Positions 8,594 through 17,942 are shown, numbered from the stretch's first letter. The stretch: DNA of 64,000 nucleotides from Micromonospora_E sp048060115 (GCF_048060115.1 NZ_JBHMIM010000019.1:45523-109522); one strand, 5' to 3'. Notes: generated from the sequence alone by a model not told the origin. Program-made: numbers and translations.

Positions 8594-9535
8594 GTGATCG
8601 ACATCGCCCTGTTCAACTACCACAACGGCGGCCGGACGCCGGACGGCCGCTACGACTTCACCCCGCTCCAACAAGCGTTCGCCGACGTCACCGCAGCGCC
8701 CGCCCTGATCCTGTTCTGCGAGGCGAGCCGCTACCGCGACAACGCCGGCGCGGCGAAGTACGCCGCCGCCGAGGCCCTGTCGGACCAACTCGGTGTCCCG
8801 TACGTCGCCGAGCTGGGCTCGATGCGACGCGGACCGATGCCACCCGCCATCTTCTACAACCCGGACCTGCTGATACTGCGCCGCTGGTGGAACCCCGACG
8901 ACCCTGGCGTGTTCGACGACCAACGCAACGTCGCCCGGTTCGCCCTCCGCGACAGCGCACGAGCACGCGATCACCGGCGGGAGTTCCTGGCCTTCGTGCA
9001 CCACTTCGAACCCCTGTCCGGTGACGCCCGACTCGAACAAGCACGCCGCGTCAGCCGCTACGGCGACAGCGAACCGCTGCCGGTCATCGGCGGCGGCGAC
9101 CTCAACGGCACCGCGTCCGGTGACCACCTGCCGCAGCGGGACTGGATGGCCGCCACACCCCACCAGCGCACCCACAAAGGCACACTCGGGCCGGACGGCG
9201 CATGGGGGCCGGACACCCGCGCAGTCGACCACCTCATCGGCGACTGGGACACCACCACCGGGCAGCGCACCAACGGCTGCGGCCTGCACGCCGTCGCCGA
9301 AATGGCATGGCGTGCCGACCCCACCCAGCCGATCGCGCCGACCGTCAACCCCGGCAACGACCCCGGCGGCGGTCTGCTCATCGACTGGCTCCTGGCCAAC
9401 GACGCCATGACACCCCACGTCCTGCCCGACACCTACCGCGTCCACCTACCCGACCCCGGCCAGCCGCCGCCATCGGACCACCGACTGATCACCTGCTCCC
9501 TCACCCTCGACACCCCTCTCGAGGAGCGGCGATGA
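8594..9535 (+). CDS. Endonuclease/exonuclease/phosphatase-fold protein
   Basis: A 313-residue protein with the EEP-fold landmarks in order: an early N-Y-H-N strand, F-C-E-A-S with the metal-binding Glu near residue 40, G-G-G-D-L-N-G with Asp and Asn near 160, and a terminal P-S-D-H-R-L-I containing the catalytic S-D-H. The superfamily includes DNases, phosphodiesterases and sphingomyelinases; which one applies is not clear. No signal peptide is seen. The GTG at 8594 has GAGGAG upstream and the protein matches the fold from its first strand. Its stop overlaps the next ATG by four bases. Confidence 0.8.
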   Translation: MIDIALFNYHNGGRTPDGRYDFTPLQQAFADVTAAPALILFCEASRYRDNAGAAKYAAAEALSDQLGVPYVAELGSMRRGPMPPAIFYNPDLLILRRWWNPDDPGVFDDQRNVARFALRDSARARDHRREFLAFVHHFEPLSGDARLEQARRVSRYGDSEPLPVIGGGDLNGTASGDHLPQRDWMAATPHQRTHKGTLGPDGAWGPDTRAVDHLIGDWDTTTGQRTNGCGLHAVAEMAWRADPTQPIAPTVNPGNDPGGGLLIDWLLANDAMTPHVLPDTYRVHLPDPGQPPPSDHRLITCSLTLDTPLEERR

Positions 9536-10224
9536 ACCCCACCACCAGTAGACGGGGCATCCTCGCCGCGTGTCTGGCCGCCGTACTCGTGAGCGTCGCC
9601 GGCGGGTGCGGGACCGACCCCGAGGACCCGCGGCCCGACCCGACACCGCCGTATGACGAGATGCCCCTCAACCTGTGCAACCGGCTGCGGTCGGAGGACC
9701 TGTTCCGGCGATTCGGGCTCACCCTCGCTCCCGCCCTGGACCACCACACGACCTACAGCGTGGGACGGACCCACTGGTTTGCGAACTGCATCTACGTCGC
9801 CCACGCCACCGACGGGCGTTTCACCACCAAACTCGGCGGCTTCGAACCCGTCGGCGGAATACAGGTCCGGGTCTACGACGACGTGCCAGGCGCGGTCGAG
9901 GCGTACAACCAGGACGCCATCCGCTACGTCGACCTGTGGGACGACACCACACCCGGCACCACCACCGCCGACCTCACCGGCTGGTGGGAGGACAGCGGAA
10001 TATCGTTCGAAACCGTCGAAGACCTGGACGCGAGCAGCACCACCGGCGGCGGCCTCGGAGCCACCCAGATCGACATCACTCACCTCGTCCGCGACGAGAA
10101 CCTGGTCGTGATGTCGTACGTGCAGGCGCTGATACCCACCGCGGAGACGGACACGGCGCTCGCATTCCTGCACGACCTCACCGACACGCTGATCGACCAG
10201 ACAGCCAGACGCCTCGGCCGCTAG
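9532..10224 (+). CDS. Predicted lipoprotein, DUF3558-like size
   Basis: A 230-residue exported protein. A twin-basic start is followed by a hydrophobic stretch and the lipobox V-A-G-G-C, with the lipidated Cys at about residue 26 and a D/P-rich linker after it. The mature part contains P-L-N-L-C near the start and a W-F-A-N-C-I segment, resembling DUF3558-type actinobacterial lipoproteins in size and cysteine placement; this similarity is tentative. Translational coupling to the EEP-fold gene (ATGA overlap) suggests linked expression. Confidence 0.7.
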   Translation: MNPTTSRRGILAACLAAVLVSVAGGCGTDPEDPRPDPTPPYDEMPLNLCNRLRSEDLFRRFGLTLAPALDHHTTYSVGRTHWFANCIYVAHATDGRFTTKLGGFEPVGGIQVRVYDDVPGAVEAYNQDAIRYVDLWDDTTPGTTTADLTGWWEDSGISFETVEDLDASSTTGGGLGATQIDITHLVRDENLVVMSYVQALIPTAETDTALAFLHDLTDTLIDQTARRLGR

Positions 10225-10526
10225 CCAGACAACCCAACCCGACCGGACCGGGAGGCAACCCAATCGCACCGGGTCACAGCCATGGACACGGCCCAGGTCG
10301 CGGGTGAGTCCATGACGGCAGGAACACGACCTGTACCTGCGGGATCTCTGGAGTGGCCATCCGCGCTCGGCAGCACTCAGGCAGAAGACCGATGCCGGCG
10401 GCATCAACCCGACCCGCCGCCACCGCGATCGCGGCCCACCAGCTCGCCGGCCACAACCTCCGCGCCGGCACGGCCCCCGCCGCCGGCCACACGGCCCGAC
10501 CGACCGGCATAGGGGAAGGAGGACCT

Positions 10527-10937
10527 TTGACCGCGGTGATGATGGACTACCACGGCCACCGCGAGCCGTTGCCCGACCCGGTCCGCGCCGCCGAGTTGTT
10601 CGCCGGCCAGGCTGAGTCGATCATGGCCCACGGTGGAACCGGCCAGACCATCTGGATCGGCCCCGTGGACGGGCAGGCTCAGCTGCGGATCGACGTCGAC
10701 ACGCGCGTCAACCGGGCAGCGGTGTGCTGGCTCCCGGACGGCACACGGGGCATCGAGCACGAACCCGTCGGCCCGATCACGGTTGTCGAATCGCCCGATT
10801 CCGGCCTGGTCACCGTGCCCGCCATCCTGGCCCGGGCCAGTGTCGCCGCCGCCGGCCGCGCCGTCGCCGAATACGCCGCCACGGGCCGCCGACCCACCTG
10901 CCTCACCTGGCAGACAGAGCACCAACGACCAGGGTGA
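10527..10937 (+). CDS. Imm1-family immunity protein (orphan)
   Basis: A 136-residue protein resembling Imm1, the immunity family paired with secreted deaminase-type toxins. Matching features are an N-terminal A-A-E-L-F helix, a strand L-R-I-D-V followed by A-A-V-C-W, a central G-P-I-T-V-V-E, and the typical ending A-A-T-G-R-R-P-T-C-L-T-W-Q. AAGGAGG sits four bases before the TTG at 10527; ATG codons at 10539 and 10542 are alternatives. No toxin gene is visible beside it. Confidence 0.65.
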   Translation: MTAVMMDYHGHREPLPDPVRAAELFAGQAESIMAHGGTGQTIWIGPVDGQAQLRIDVDTRVNRAAVCWLPDGTRGIEHEPVGPITVVESPDSGLVTVPAILARASVAAAGRAVAEYAATGRRPTCLTWQTEHQRPG

Positions 10938-11652
10938 TGCCGGGGGAGGGGTTGGGGCGGCGCGATCGACTCTTGCGGGAGATCGACATGGAGATGGTGC
11001 CGCGCCGCCCGAGCGCAGCATATGACAGGCTGCGTTGCGCACCTCGGGCTCACAACCGTTCGGGTCCACCAGCCCCGCCCGGCACACGGGCGTTGTGGGC
11101 GGTCAGGCCCAGGCTGCACACCGACGGCCGACCCGTCGCGCACCGGCGGGGCGTTCTTTCACCACGTGGCTGTTCATGACCACGGCCGTCGATGGCATCG
11201 CTGACCCGAACGCCGCGCCGATCGTCGACGGGCAGGTCGCCAACTGGCTCTGTGCCCAGCGGCTGGCGTCTCTACGCGTGAACAGGACGCCCGACTACGA
11301 GCGGTACCTGGAGCTGCTGAAGGACCGGGCCAGCGGACAGGGCGCGCGCCGGCGGTGCGGCCCGTGATGTCGCCGACCACGACCAACCGCAGCCGGTAGT
11401 TGACGAACTTCTAGATGATGCCGCCGGGAATGGCCGGGTTGCACTCGGCGGCGCGCATGGTCACCCGGCCCGGCCTCCCCCCGTCCTGGATACCACACCC
11501 TGCGGTCCGGGCTGCAGCCGTCGACCGCCGACGCGGTCGTGGGCGTCTTGGGTGTTCGCTGGGTGCTCCCCGCATAGCGGGTCATATCCGGCAAATCTGG
11601 CCGGACAGAAGGTGATTCGATCATCGATCGATGACTATTTTCCCAGGTCATG
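10938..11652. other. Intergenic region, no clear gene
   Basis: Only short frames occur. One on the plus strand (11176-11367) reads as a possible fragment with a Y-E-R-Y-L-E-L-L-K-D-R-A helix but no relatives recognised and no neighbouring coding signal. The segment before the tRNA gene may contain decayed genes. Confidence 0.35.
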
Positions 11653-11728
11653 TGGTGGGCCGCCTGGGACTCGAACCCAGAACCTAAGGATTAAAAGTCC
11701 TCAGCTCTGCCGATTGAGCTAACGGCCC
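11653..11728 (-). tRNA. tRNA-Lys (anticodon TTT), CCA encoded
   Basis: Read on the minus strand, the sequence folds as a full cloverleaf. The acceptor GGGCCGT pairs with GCGGCCC (one T-G wobble). The D arm is GCTC/GAGC, the anticodon loop CTTTTAA lies between GAGGA and TCCTT, and the T arm is CTGGG-TTCGAGT-CCCAG. The discriminator A is followed by an encoded CCA at 11653-11655. Lysine identity comes from the TTT anticodon. The 3' end is a possible integration site for mobile DNA. Confidence 0.95.
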
Positions 11729-12031
11729 GTCAAGGGCCAACCCTACTCCGCCTGGCCGCGGCTGCTGCATCCGCCCGTCTGCTGCCCGGGTCTGGGGCTG
11801 TCGCGGCTGACGGGTGACGGCGGGTGTCGGTGTACGGGCTCCAGTGCAGAGCCAGGTACGCCAGACGTACACACGCCGGGATGTCTGCCGATTCGGATCC
11901 GCCGGCGGCTGCGGACGCAGTGGCCTCCATCCGCTGTTCACGCTGGGTTACCAAGAGAGTTGGGTAGGTGCACCGGCTCGCGGCTACTTGTTTCATTGAT
12001 CTACGACCGCAGCCCGGCCAGGCTTGGTCGA

Positions 12032-12113
12032 GGTGACCGGCGGAGTCGCTCGCTCGCGGCTGCCCACCGGAGTTCGGTGTGGCTCACTCATGGCATGCGC
12101 CCTGCCGGTCACC
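12032..12113 (+). ncRNA. Candidate structured RNA upstream of IS110 transposase
   Basis: GGTGACCGGC at 12032-12041 and GCCGGTCACC at 12104-12113 are perfect complements. Between them CCACCGG-AGTT-CGGTGTGG makes an inner hairpin. IS110 elements are known to express a bridge RNA from a noncoding end that guides donor and target choice, usually upstream of the transposase. This stretch is in the right place and is foldable. The guide loops could not be matched to flanking DNA by eye, so the call is tentative. Confidence 0.3.
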
Positions 12114-12208
12114 GCGGCGCGGAGTGGCTCCAGAGGGGTATGCCCAGCTCAAAGTAGCGCTGCCCTCCCGTCGACACCCCATTGTCGGATGGAGGGAGAG
12201 GCAACCAC

Positions 12209-13372
12209 ATGGGCCAGGTCATCATCGGCGTAGACCCGCACAAACGCTCCGCGACCTTCGAGGTCATCGACCAGCGAGAACGCATTCTCGGCAAGGGCCG
12301 GTTCGGCACCGACCGTGACGGCTACCAGGGCATGCTCGCCGCCGGCCGTAAGCACACCGATCGGGTGTGGGCGGTCGAGGGCTGCAACGGCATCGGCCGC
12401 CACGTCGCCCAGCGCCTGGTCGCCGACGGCGAGACCGTGGTGGACGTTCCCGCGAAGCTATCCGCCCGGGCCCGGGTCTTCTCCACCGGCCAAGGCCGCA
12501 AGACCGACCCCGTCGACGCGCACAGCGTCGCCGTCGTCGCCCTGCGGACTCCTGGCCTGCGGCAGGCCGTCATCGACGACACCACGGTGGCGCTGCGGTT
12601 GCTGGTCGACCGCCGTGACCAGCTCGGTCACGCCCGCACCGAGGCAGTGTCCCGGCTGCATCACCTACTGCTCGAACTGGTGCCCGGCGGCGCGAAGAAG
12701 TTCCTCTCGGCCCAGCAGGCCCGCGCGTTGCTCAACACCGTCCGGCCGCGCGACGTCGTCGGCAAGACCCGCCGGCGGCTGGCCTCCGAACTGATCGACG
12801 AACTCGTCACGATCGACAAGAAGATCAAAGTCGCGAACCGGGAGCTCACCGAACTCGTTATCTCGACCGGCAGCCGGCTGCAGCGACTGCACGGCATCGG
12901 CCCGTCCGGCGCCGCCCGCCTGATCGGCGACATCGGTGACATCAGCCGCTTCGCCAGCCGCGCCCACTTCGCCTCCTGGAACGGCACCGCGCCAATCGAT
13001 GCATCCTCCGGCGACCAGAACAGGCACCGGCTATCGCGTGCTGGCAACCGGCGCATCAATCGGGTCCTGCACATCATGGCCGTCGTCCAGCTCCGAAACG
13101 ACACCGAAGGCCGCCGCTACTACCGACGCAAGCTCGCCGCCGGCAAGACCACCATGGAAGCGATGCGAGCTCTGAAACGGCGGCTCTCCGACGTCGTCTA
13201 CCGGCAGATGGTCGCTGACGCCAAACGGCTCCAGACGGGCCCGGGAGGACACGTGGGGGCGACTCTGACATCCAGCGCGGCCGACCCAAACCCCGGGATC
13301 GACACTTCGGAGAAGTCACTTCCCGGACCCGCCGAACCCCACCCTAGAACACCACTCCCGGTCACGTCTTGA
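12209..13372 (+). CDS. IS110-family transposase
   Basis: A 387-residue DEDD transposase. The N-terminal RuvC-like part begins with G-V-D-P-H-K (first Asp), then V-E-G-C-N-G-I-G (Glu near 60) and the K-T-D-P-V-D-A-H-S segment near residue 105 (two Asp). The C-terminal Transposase_20 part contains L-H-G-I-G-P-S-G-A-A-R-L and F-A-S-W-N-G-T-A-P-I-D-A-S-S-G. The last 45 residues are a Pro/Ser tail. It appears intact. GGAGGGAGAGG lies before the ATG. Confidence 0.9.
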   Translation: MGQVIIGVDPHKRSATFEVIDQRERILGKGRFGTDRDGYQGMLAAGRKHTDRVWAVEGCNGIGRHVAQRLVADGETVVDVPAKLSARARVFSTGQGRKTDPVDAHSVAVVALRTPGLRQAVIDDTTVALRLLVDRRDQLGHARTEAVSRLHHLLLELVPGGAKKFLSAQQARALLNTVRPRDVVGKTRRRLASELIDELVTIDKKIKVANRELTELVISTGSRLQRLHGIGPSGAARLIGDIGDISRFASRAHFASWNGTAPIDASSGDQNRHRLSRAGNRRINRVLHIMAVVQLRNDTEGRRYYRRKLAAGKTTMEAMRALKRRLSDVVYRQMVADAKRLQTGPGGHVGATLTSSAADPNPGIDTSEKSLPGPAEPHPRTPLPVTS

Positions 13373-13586
13373 CACAGAGGGGTGCCATGAGCGCACACCT
13401 GATCTTGGTTGGCGCGGATTCTGCTCGGGCCGGGGTCACGGCAGGATCGGCTAAACTGGTGGCGGCTGCCAGGAAGCCACCGGTCCGCGGGAATGGGCTT
13501 AGCCCACCTGGGGTGTGCAGCATGATCACCAACGTTCTCCTTTCGGCCTGACCGAGCGGACATCAGGCAGACGAGAGGAGACCGTC

Positions 13587-15122
13587 GTGCCTACCCTGGA
13601 CATTCCGGCCCGTCCCGACCTCGACAGCTTCCGCCGGCAGGCCCGGTCCCTCCAGCGCGCCGTCCGGTCCGGCGACGCCGGCGCGGTGGCGCGGCTGGCC
13701 CACCACAATCCCGGCGGGGTTCCCGACGACCTCAGCGGCCTGCCGCTTGCCACCGCGCAGTTGGTCGTCGCCCGCGAGTACGGGTTCGCCAGCTGGCCGC
13801 GGCTCAGGCGATACCTCGCAACAGTGGTTGAACACGGCTGGGAAACCGGGCTCGGCGCGGTTTCGGTGGCCGACCGTGCGGACGAGTTCTGCCGCCTCGC
13901 CTGTCTGACGTACGGCCGCGAGGACGGGCCGGCGCGCTGGGCCGAGGCCCGGCGACTGATCGCTGAGCATCCCGATCTGACCTCGGCGAACATCTGGGCC
14001 GCCGCTGCGGCTGCCCGTCCGGACGACGTCGCTCGGCTGCTCGCCGCGCGTCCGCGACGGGCGGCCGAGCGAGGTGGCCCGTTCCGGTGGCGGCCGCTGT
14101 TCTACCTCGCCTACTCGCGTCTCGACCCGGCCGTGTCGGTCGAGCGTGTGCTCGCGGTCGCCGAGCAACTGCTTGCCGCCGGTGCTGACGCGAACGAGGG
14201 CTACCTCTTCGATGCCCTGCCGTCACCGTTCACGGTGCTGACCGGAGTTTTCGGCCTCGGCGAGCTGGGCCCGCGGCGTCAGCCCCGCCACCCGCACTGG
14301 CAGGCGTTGGGCCGGCTGCTGCTCGCCGCCGGTGCCGACCCCAACGACGCGCAGACCCTGTACAACGGAATGTTCACGCCGGATGACTCACACCTGGAGC
14401 TGCTGTTCGAGTACGGTCTCGGCGCCAGCGATGGCGGCCCATGGAAGACCAGGATCCCAGACCTGGACGCACCTTCGCAGATGCTGCGGACCCAGCTGCG
14501 CTGGGCGGTCGAGCACCACCAACCCGACCGGGTACGGCTACTGGTTGAGCACGGAATCGACTTCCGCTCACCATTCGAGGGTGCTGGGCTCGCGTGGACC
14601 CCCGGCGACGGCCGGACGCCGGTCGAGCTGGCCCAGCTCAACGGCGACACCGAGATCACCGGCTATCTCATCGCCCGAGGTGCCACCCCGCCCGGTCCTG
14701 ACCCGGTTCGAGAGCTGATCGCCGCAGCGTTCCGCGCCGACCGTTCCACCCTGGACCGCATTCGCGCCGAACATCCCGGTGCAGTGGACCATGCCCGCCG
14801 CACCCGTCCCGGACTCATGGTGTGGGCCGCGACTCAGGCGCCGATCGAGACGATCACGCTGCTGGCGGAGCTCGGCTTCGACGTCAACGCATACGGGCGT
14901 GGCGACGCGCCGGTCGAAGAGCCCTGGGAGACCGCACTGCACCACAGCGCCGGGAACGGCAACCTCGCACTTACCCGTTGTCTCCTGGACCTGGGGGCCG
15001 ATCCCGACCTGCGCGACCAGCGCTTCGACGCAACTCCGCTGGGCTGGGCCAAGCACCTCCACCAGATGGCGACCGCCACACTACACGAACCGGTCACTGC
15101 CACTCCAGCCAGCAGCCACTGA
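13587..15122 (+). CDS. Ankyrin-repeat protein
   Basis: A 511-residue protein. The N-terminal 75 residues hold an actinobacterial motif (P-D-L-D-S-F-R-R-Q-A-R-S-L-Q-R-A-V, then E-Y-G-F-A-S-W-P-R-L) often found before ankyrin repeats. Ankyrin-like units follow: L-L-A-A-G-A-D-A-N near 195, L-L-L-A-A-G-A-D-P-N-D near 250, L-L-V-E-H-G-I-D-F near 320, and a last pair with G-F-D-V-N and L-L-D-L-G-A-D-P-D near 430-480. Such repeats bind proteins; the partner is unknown. GAGAGGAG precedes the GTG start. Confidence 0.85.
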   Translation: MPTLDIPARPDLDSFRRQARSLQRAVRSGDAGAVARLAHHNPGGVPDDLSGLPLATAQLVVAREYGFASWPRLRRYLATVVEHGWETGLGAVSVADRADEFCRLACLTYGREDGPARWAEARRLIAEHPDLTSANIWAAAAAARPDDVARLLAARPRRAAERGGPFRWRPLFYLAYSRLDPAVSVERVLAVAEQLLAAGADANEGYLFDALPSPFTVLTGVFGLGELGPRRQPRHPHWQALGRLLLAAGADPNDAQTLYNGMFTPDDSHLELLFEYGLGASDGGPWKTRIPDLDAPSQMLRTQLRWAVEHHQPDRVRLLVEHGIDFRSPFEGAGLAWTPGDGRTPVELAQLNGDTEITGYLIARGATPPGPDPVRELIAAAFRADRSTLDRIRAEHPGAVDHARRTRPGLMVWAATQAPIETITLLAELGFDVNAYGRGDAPVEEPWETALHHSAGNGNLALTRCLLDLGADPDLRDQRFDATPLGWAKHLHQMATATLHEPVTATPASSH

Positions 15123-15505
15123 CCTGTTCGAACGCTGCTCTCGCACCCAGGCAGACAGCACCGCCACAGCAAAGACCGGTGACTACCCCTCGCCTGCCGC
15201 GCTGGCGAAGAGCCGACAAGGCATGTAGACATCCGCTCAGTCGGCAAGTCCGGACCTCAATCGACACTGCAGGACGGTCACGAGGCGTGACGGCTCCGAC
15301 TGGAGTGGCGCGCGACTCGCGGCAGATCCGTGTGCCACGACCGACCGCGGCAGGAGGGTGCGTGCCGTGTAGGGAGGCAGCGAGGAGGCTCCGGGCGGCT
15401 GTTGCCAGAGGTGGTGCTTGAGCCAGGTCGGCGTCGCTCGGGTTGGTCGCGCCATCCCGGCGCCCCCGACTGATGTGACCGCCGAACCGGCAGCGGAGCA
15501 GCCGA
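15123..15505. other. Intergenic region, no gene seen
   Basis: This is the space between two convergent genes, the ankyrin protein and the HxlR regulator. Frames are short and mutually overlapping, with no ribosome-binding site of note and no clear hairpin. Confidence 0.4.
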
Positions 15506-15838
15506 TCAGGCGGCGTTGTTCTCCGTCGCCCAGGCACAGATGGCGGCGAGTGGTTCCTGCAGCGTCTTGCCGAGGGCGGTCAGCCCGTACTCGACGTGCT
15601 GCGGCGGTGACTCCTTGAGCACACGTCGCTGCACCAACCCGTCCCGCTCCATGTCGCGCAGCGTCTCGGTCAGGACCTTCTGAGTGATCCCTGCGACGCG
15701 GCGACGTAACTCAGCATGCCGTTGGGGACCGGCGAGCAGCGCGTAGACGAGCAGGACCCGCCATTTCGAGGCGAGCCGCTCGAGCGCCTGCCGGGTCGTG
15801 CAGCCCTCTTCGAGCACGTCCGGAACGACCAGCGACAT
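15506..15838 (-). CDS. HxlR-family transcriptional regulator
   Basis: A 110-residue winged-helix regulator of the HxlR/DUF24 family. It has the conserved start around a single Cys (E-E-G-C-T-T-R-Q-A-L-E-R-L-A-S-K-W), the turn R-H-A-E-L-R-R-R-V-A-G-I-T-Q-K-V-L-T-E-T-L-R, then M-E-R-D-G-L-V-Q-R and the wing leading into Y-G-L-T-A-L-G. The lone Cys fits a redox- or electrophile-sensing type. GGGAG lies five bases before the ATG. It is divergent from the MBL-fold hydrolase, so it probably controls that pair and itself from the shared 130-base gap. Confidence 0.88.
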   Translation of the reverse strand: MSLVVPDVLEEGCTTRQALERLASKWRVLLVYALLAGPQRHAELRRRVAGITQKVLTETLRDMERDGLVQRRVLKESPPQHVEYGLTALGKTLQEPLAAICAWATENNAA

Positions 15839-15967
15839 GAGCACTCCCGAGGATTGGACAGCGCCGCCCGAACTCGTCGAAGGGCACCGCAAAGTGCCTT
15901 CTGTCCGACGAGCGCCGTGCGACCTAGCGTCGAGCCAACAGTAGACGCCGAAGGGAACACCGCCGAC

Positions 15968-16840
15968 ATGTCCGACCGCACGTCCGAGTACCGCATCCAC
16001 ACGTACACCGCCGCCGAAGCGGGTCTGTTCGTCAACAGCTACCTGGTCGAGACGACCGAGGGTGTCGTGCTTGTTGACGCGAACCTGCTGCTTTCCGACG
16101 TCCGTGCCCTTGCCGCCCGTATCGCGGCGCTGCACAAGCCGCTGCTGGGCGTGTTCGTGACGCACGCCCACCCGGACCATTTCAACGGCCTGCCGGTGCT
16201 CGCCGGCGACGAAGTGCCGGTGTACGCGGCGGCTGATGTGGCCGACACGATCGCGCAGATCGCCGACGCGAAACGGGCGCAGTGGCAACCGGTCTACGGC
16301 GACGAGTGGCCCGACCGGCACCGGGTCCCGGACCAGCGGCTATCCACAGGGGACGTTGTGGAGCTGGGCGGCCTGCGCTTCGCATTGCATGCCGTCGGCG
16401 CAGCGGAGAGCCATGCCGACTCCTACCTCACACTCGACGACCGGGCGTTCATCGGCGACCTGGCCTTCCACGGCACCCACCCGTACACCGCAGACGGGCA
16501 TATCGGTCAATGGCTCGTGGCGCTGGACACACTTACCGGCGAACTTGAGGGGGCGACGCTGTATCCGGGTCACGGCGCGCCGGGCGACGTCGGCATGCTG
16601 GCCGATCAGCGGCGGTACCTCATGATGTACCGCGCGACGGTCCAACGCCTCGCGGCCGGTGCACCGACCCTCACCGACGGGCAACGTGCGGAGCTGACCG
16701 CCGTGATGACCCGGTTCCTGCCCGGCGCACCGCTCACCTGGATGATCGGCCTCGGCGCCGACGCGGTCGCTGCGGAGCTGGCCAGCGAGGCGACCGGCAG
16801 CGTCGGCACGGCGCCGACCGCAGAGGCGGTGGCGGCGTGA
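15968..16840 (+). CDS. MBL-fold metallo-hydrolase
   Basis: A 290-residue metallo-beta-lactamase-fold enzyme. The metal site is visible as T-H-A-H-P-D-H-F-N-G near residue 60, followed by a G-D-L-A-F-H segment and a late Y-P-G-H-G histidine. The N-terminus (F-V-N-S-Y-L-V-E) is the usual first hairpin. The ATG at 15968 places this correctly. The family hydrolyses thioesters, lactones and similar bonds; the substrate is unknown. The gene overlaps the following alpha/beta-hydrolase (GTGA) and is divergent from HxlR, suggesting a regulated detoxification pair. Confidence 0.85.
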   Translation: MSDRTSEYRIHTYTAAEAGLFVNSYLVETTEGVVLVDANLLLSDVRALAARIAALHKPLLGVFVTHAHPDHFNGLPVLAGDEVPVYAAADVADTIAQIADAKRAQWQPVYGDEWPDRHRVPDQRLSTGDVVELGGLRFALHAVGAAESHADSYLTLDDRAFIGDLAFHGTHPYTADGHIGQWLVALDTLTGELEGATLYPGHGAPGDVGMLADQRRYLMMYRATVQRLAAGAPTLTDGQRAELTAVMTRFLPGAPLTWMIGLGADAVAAELASEATGSVGTAPTAEAVAA

Positions 16841-17742
16841 GCACCGAGCGCATCACGTTCCACGCCGACGGCATCACGCTGGTCGGAAACCTCGCCCTGG
16901 CCGCCGGTGGTGCGCCCGCCGTGGTGCTGACCGGGCCGTTCACCGGCGTCAAGGAGCAGGTCGTCGGCACCTACGCCGCCCGGCTCCACGAGCGCGGCTT
17001 CACCACACTTGCCTTCGACCACCGCGGATTCGGCGAGAGCGACGGGCGCCGCGCGCACGAGGACAGCCAGGGCAAGCTGGCCGACCTGCGCGCGGCGGTA
17101 GGCCTGCTCACCGCCCACCCGGCTGTGGACCCCGCCCGCGTGGCTGCGGTCGGCATCTGCCTCGGCGGCGGCTACGCGGTTCGCGCGGCTGCCGCCGATC
17201 CGAGGATCCGCGCGGTCGTGGGCATCGCGGGTGCCTACAACAGCCCGGTCCGCTTCAGCGCGAGCGACGCCGATGGCTACCGCCGAGCGCTCACCTCCTT
17301 CATCGAGCGCTACGACGACGAACTGCCGGCGGTCGCTCCCGACGGCGGTACGGCAGCGATGGGCGGCGACGAGCCGTTCGACTACTACGGCACCCGACGA
17401 TCCACGGCCGCGCACTGGGAGAACCGGGTCACCTACGGCTCTCTACACGCGCTCATGACGTTCGACGCCCTGAGCGCGGCGCCGCTGCTCGCCGCCACCC
17501 CGCTGCTGGTCGTACACAGCCGGAGCGATGCCTACTGCGCACCGGAACTCGCCGAGGCGCTTCACACCGACGCGACAGGACCGAAGGAGATTTGCTGGCT
17601 CGACGCCAAGCAGCACATCGACCTCTACGACGTAGAGCCGTACGTCAGTCAGGCCGCCGACACGGCCGCGACCTTCCTGCACCGTCACCTCGGCGGCGCT
17701 ACCACAGTGCCCGCCGCACCCGCGTCGGCCGCGAGCCCATGA
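16837..17742 (+). CDS. Alpha/beta hydrolase, dienelactone-hydrolase-like
   Basis: A 301-residue alpha/beta hydrolase. F-D-H-R-G-F-G-E-S is the usual strand-loop, and the nucleophile elbow near residue 107 reads G-I-C-L-G-G-G. The nucleophile is therefore Cys, as in dienelactone hydrolases, not Ser. The late H-S-R-S-D-A-Y supplies the acid, and Q-H-I-D-L-Y near residue 270 the His. Translation is coupled to the MBL-fold gene by a four-base overlap. The substrate is unknown, and an Ala/Pro tail follows the fold. Confidence 0.85.
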   Translation: MSTERITFHADGITLVGNLALAAGGAPAVVLTGPFTGVKEQVVGTYAARLHERGFTTLAFDHRGFGESDGRRAHEDSQGKLADLRAAVGLLTAHPAVDPARVAAVGICLGGGYAVRAAAADPRIRAVVGIAGAYNSPVRFSASDADGYRRALTSFIERYDDELPAVAPDGGTAAMGGDEPFDYYGTRRSTAAHWENRVTYGSLHALMTFDALSAAPLLAATPLLVVHSRSDAYCAPELAEALHTDATGPKEICWLDAKQHIDLYDVEPYVSQAADTAATFLHRHLGGATTVPAAPASAASP

Positions 17743-17942
17743 CCGTAGCGAGAGCCGGCACTTCCGGGAGCACGGCACCCGCCGGCTCGTCCTCCGCTGA
17801 GCGCTGCTTCGCTACGCCCGCTCATCGGCACGTCCGGACGCCGGCAACCGGCGCCGACATCGCCGTCGGTGACGAGCGCTACGCGGCAGATGAGGGCGCC
17901 GACTACTGTAAATCTCGCCCGAATTGATGGTGCGGAGGATAG

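Larger units (their letters stand above)
12030..13555 (+). mobile_element. IS110-family insertion sequence, ends not resolved
   Basis: The element is defined by the DEDD transposase at 12209-13372. IS110 elements lack clear terminal inverted repeats, so the ends given are only the limits of structured flanking DNA. Upstream, 12032-12041 pairs with 12104-12113. Downstream, 13460-13515 contains several short inverted repeats. The insertion lies between the tRNA-Lys gene and the ankyrin-repeat gene and disrupts no recognisable gene. Confidence 0.5.

Noticed and set aside
13373..13586. Short frame after the IS110 transposase
   Set aside because: The 60-codon reading has no family and lies in foldable DNA likely to be the IS flank.
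17739..17927. A 62-codon frame overlapping the end of the alpha/beta-hydrolase gene
   Set aside because: It has an ATGA overlap, but no ribosome site, no family and a composition rich in Ala/Gly/Ser; too weak to call.
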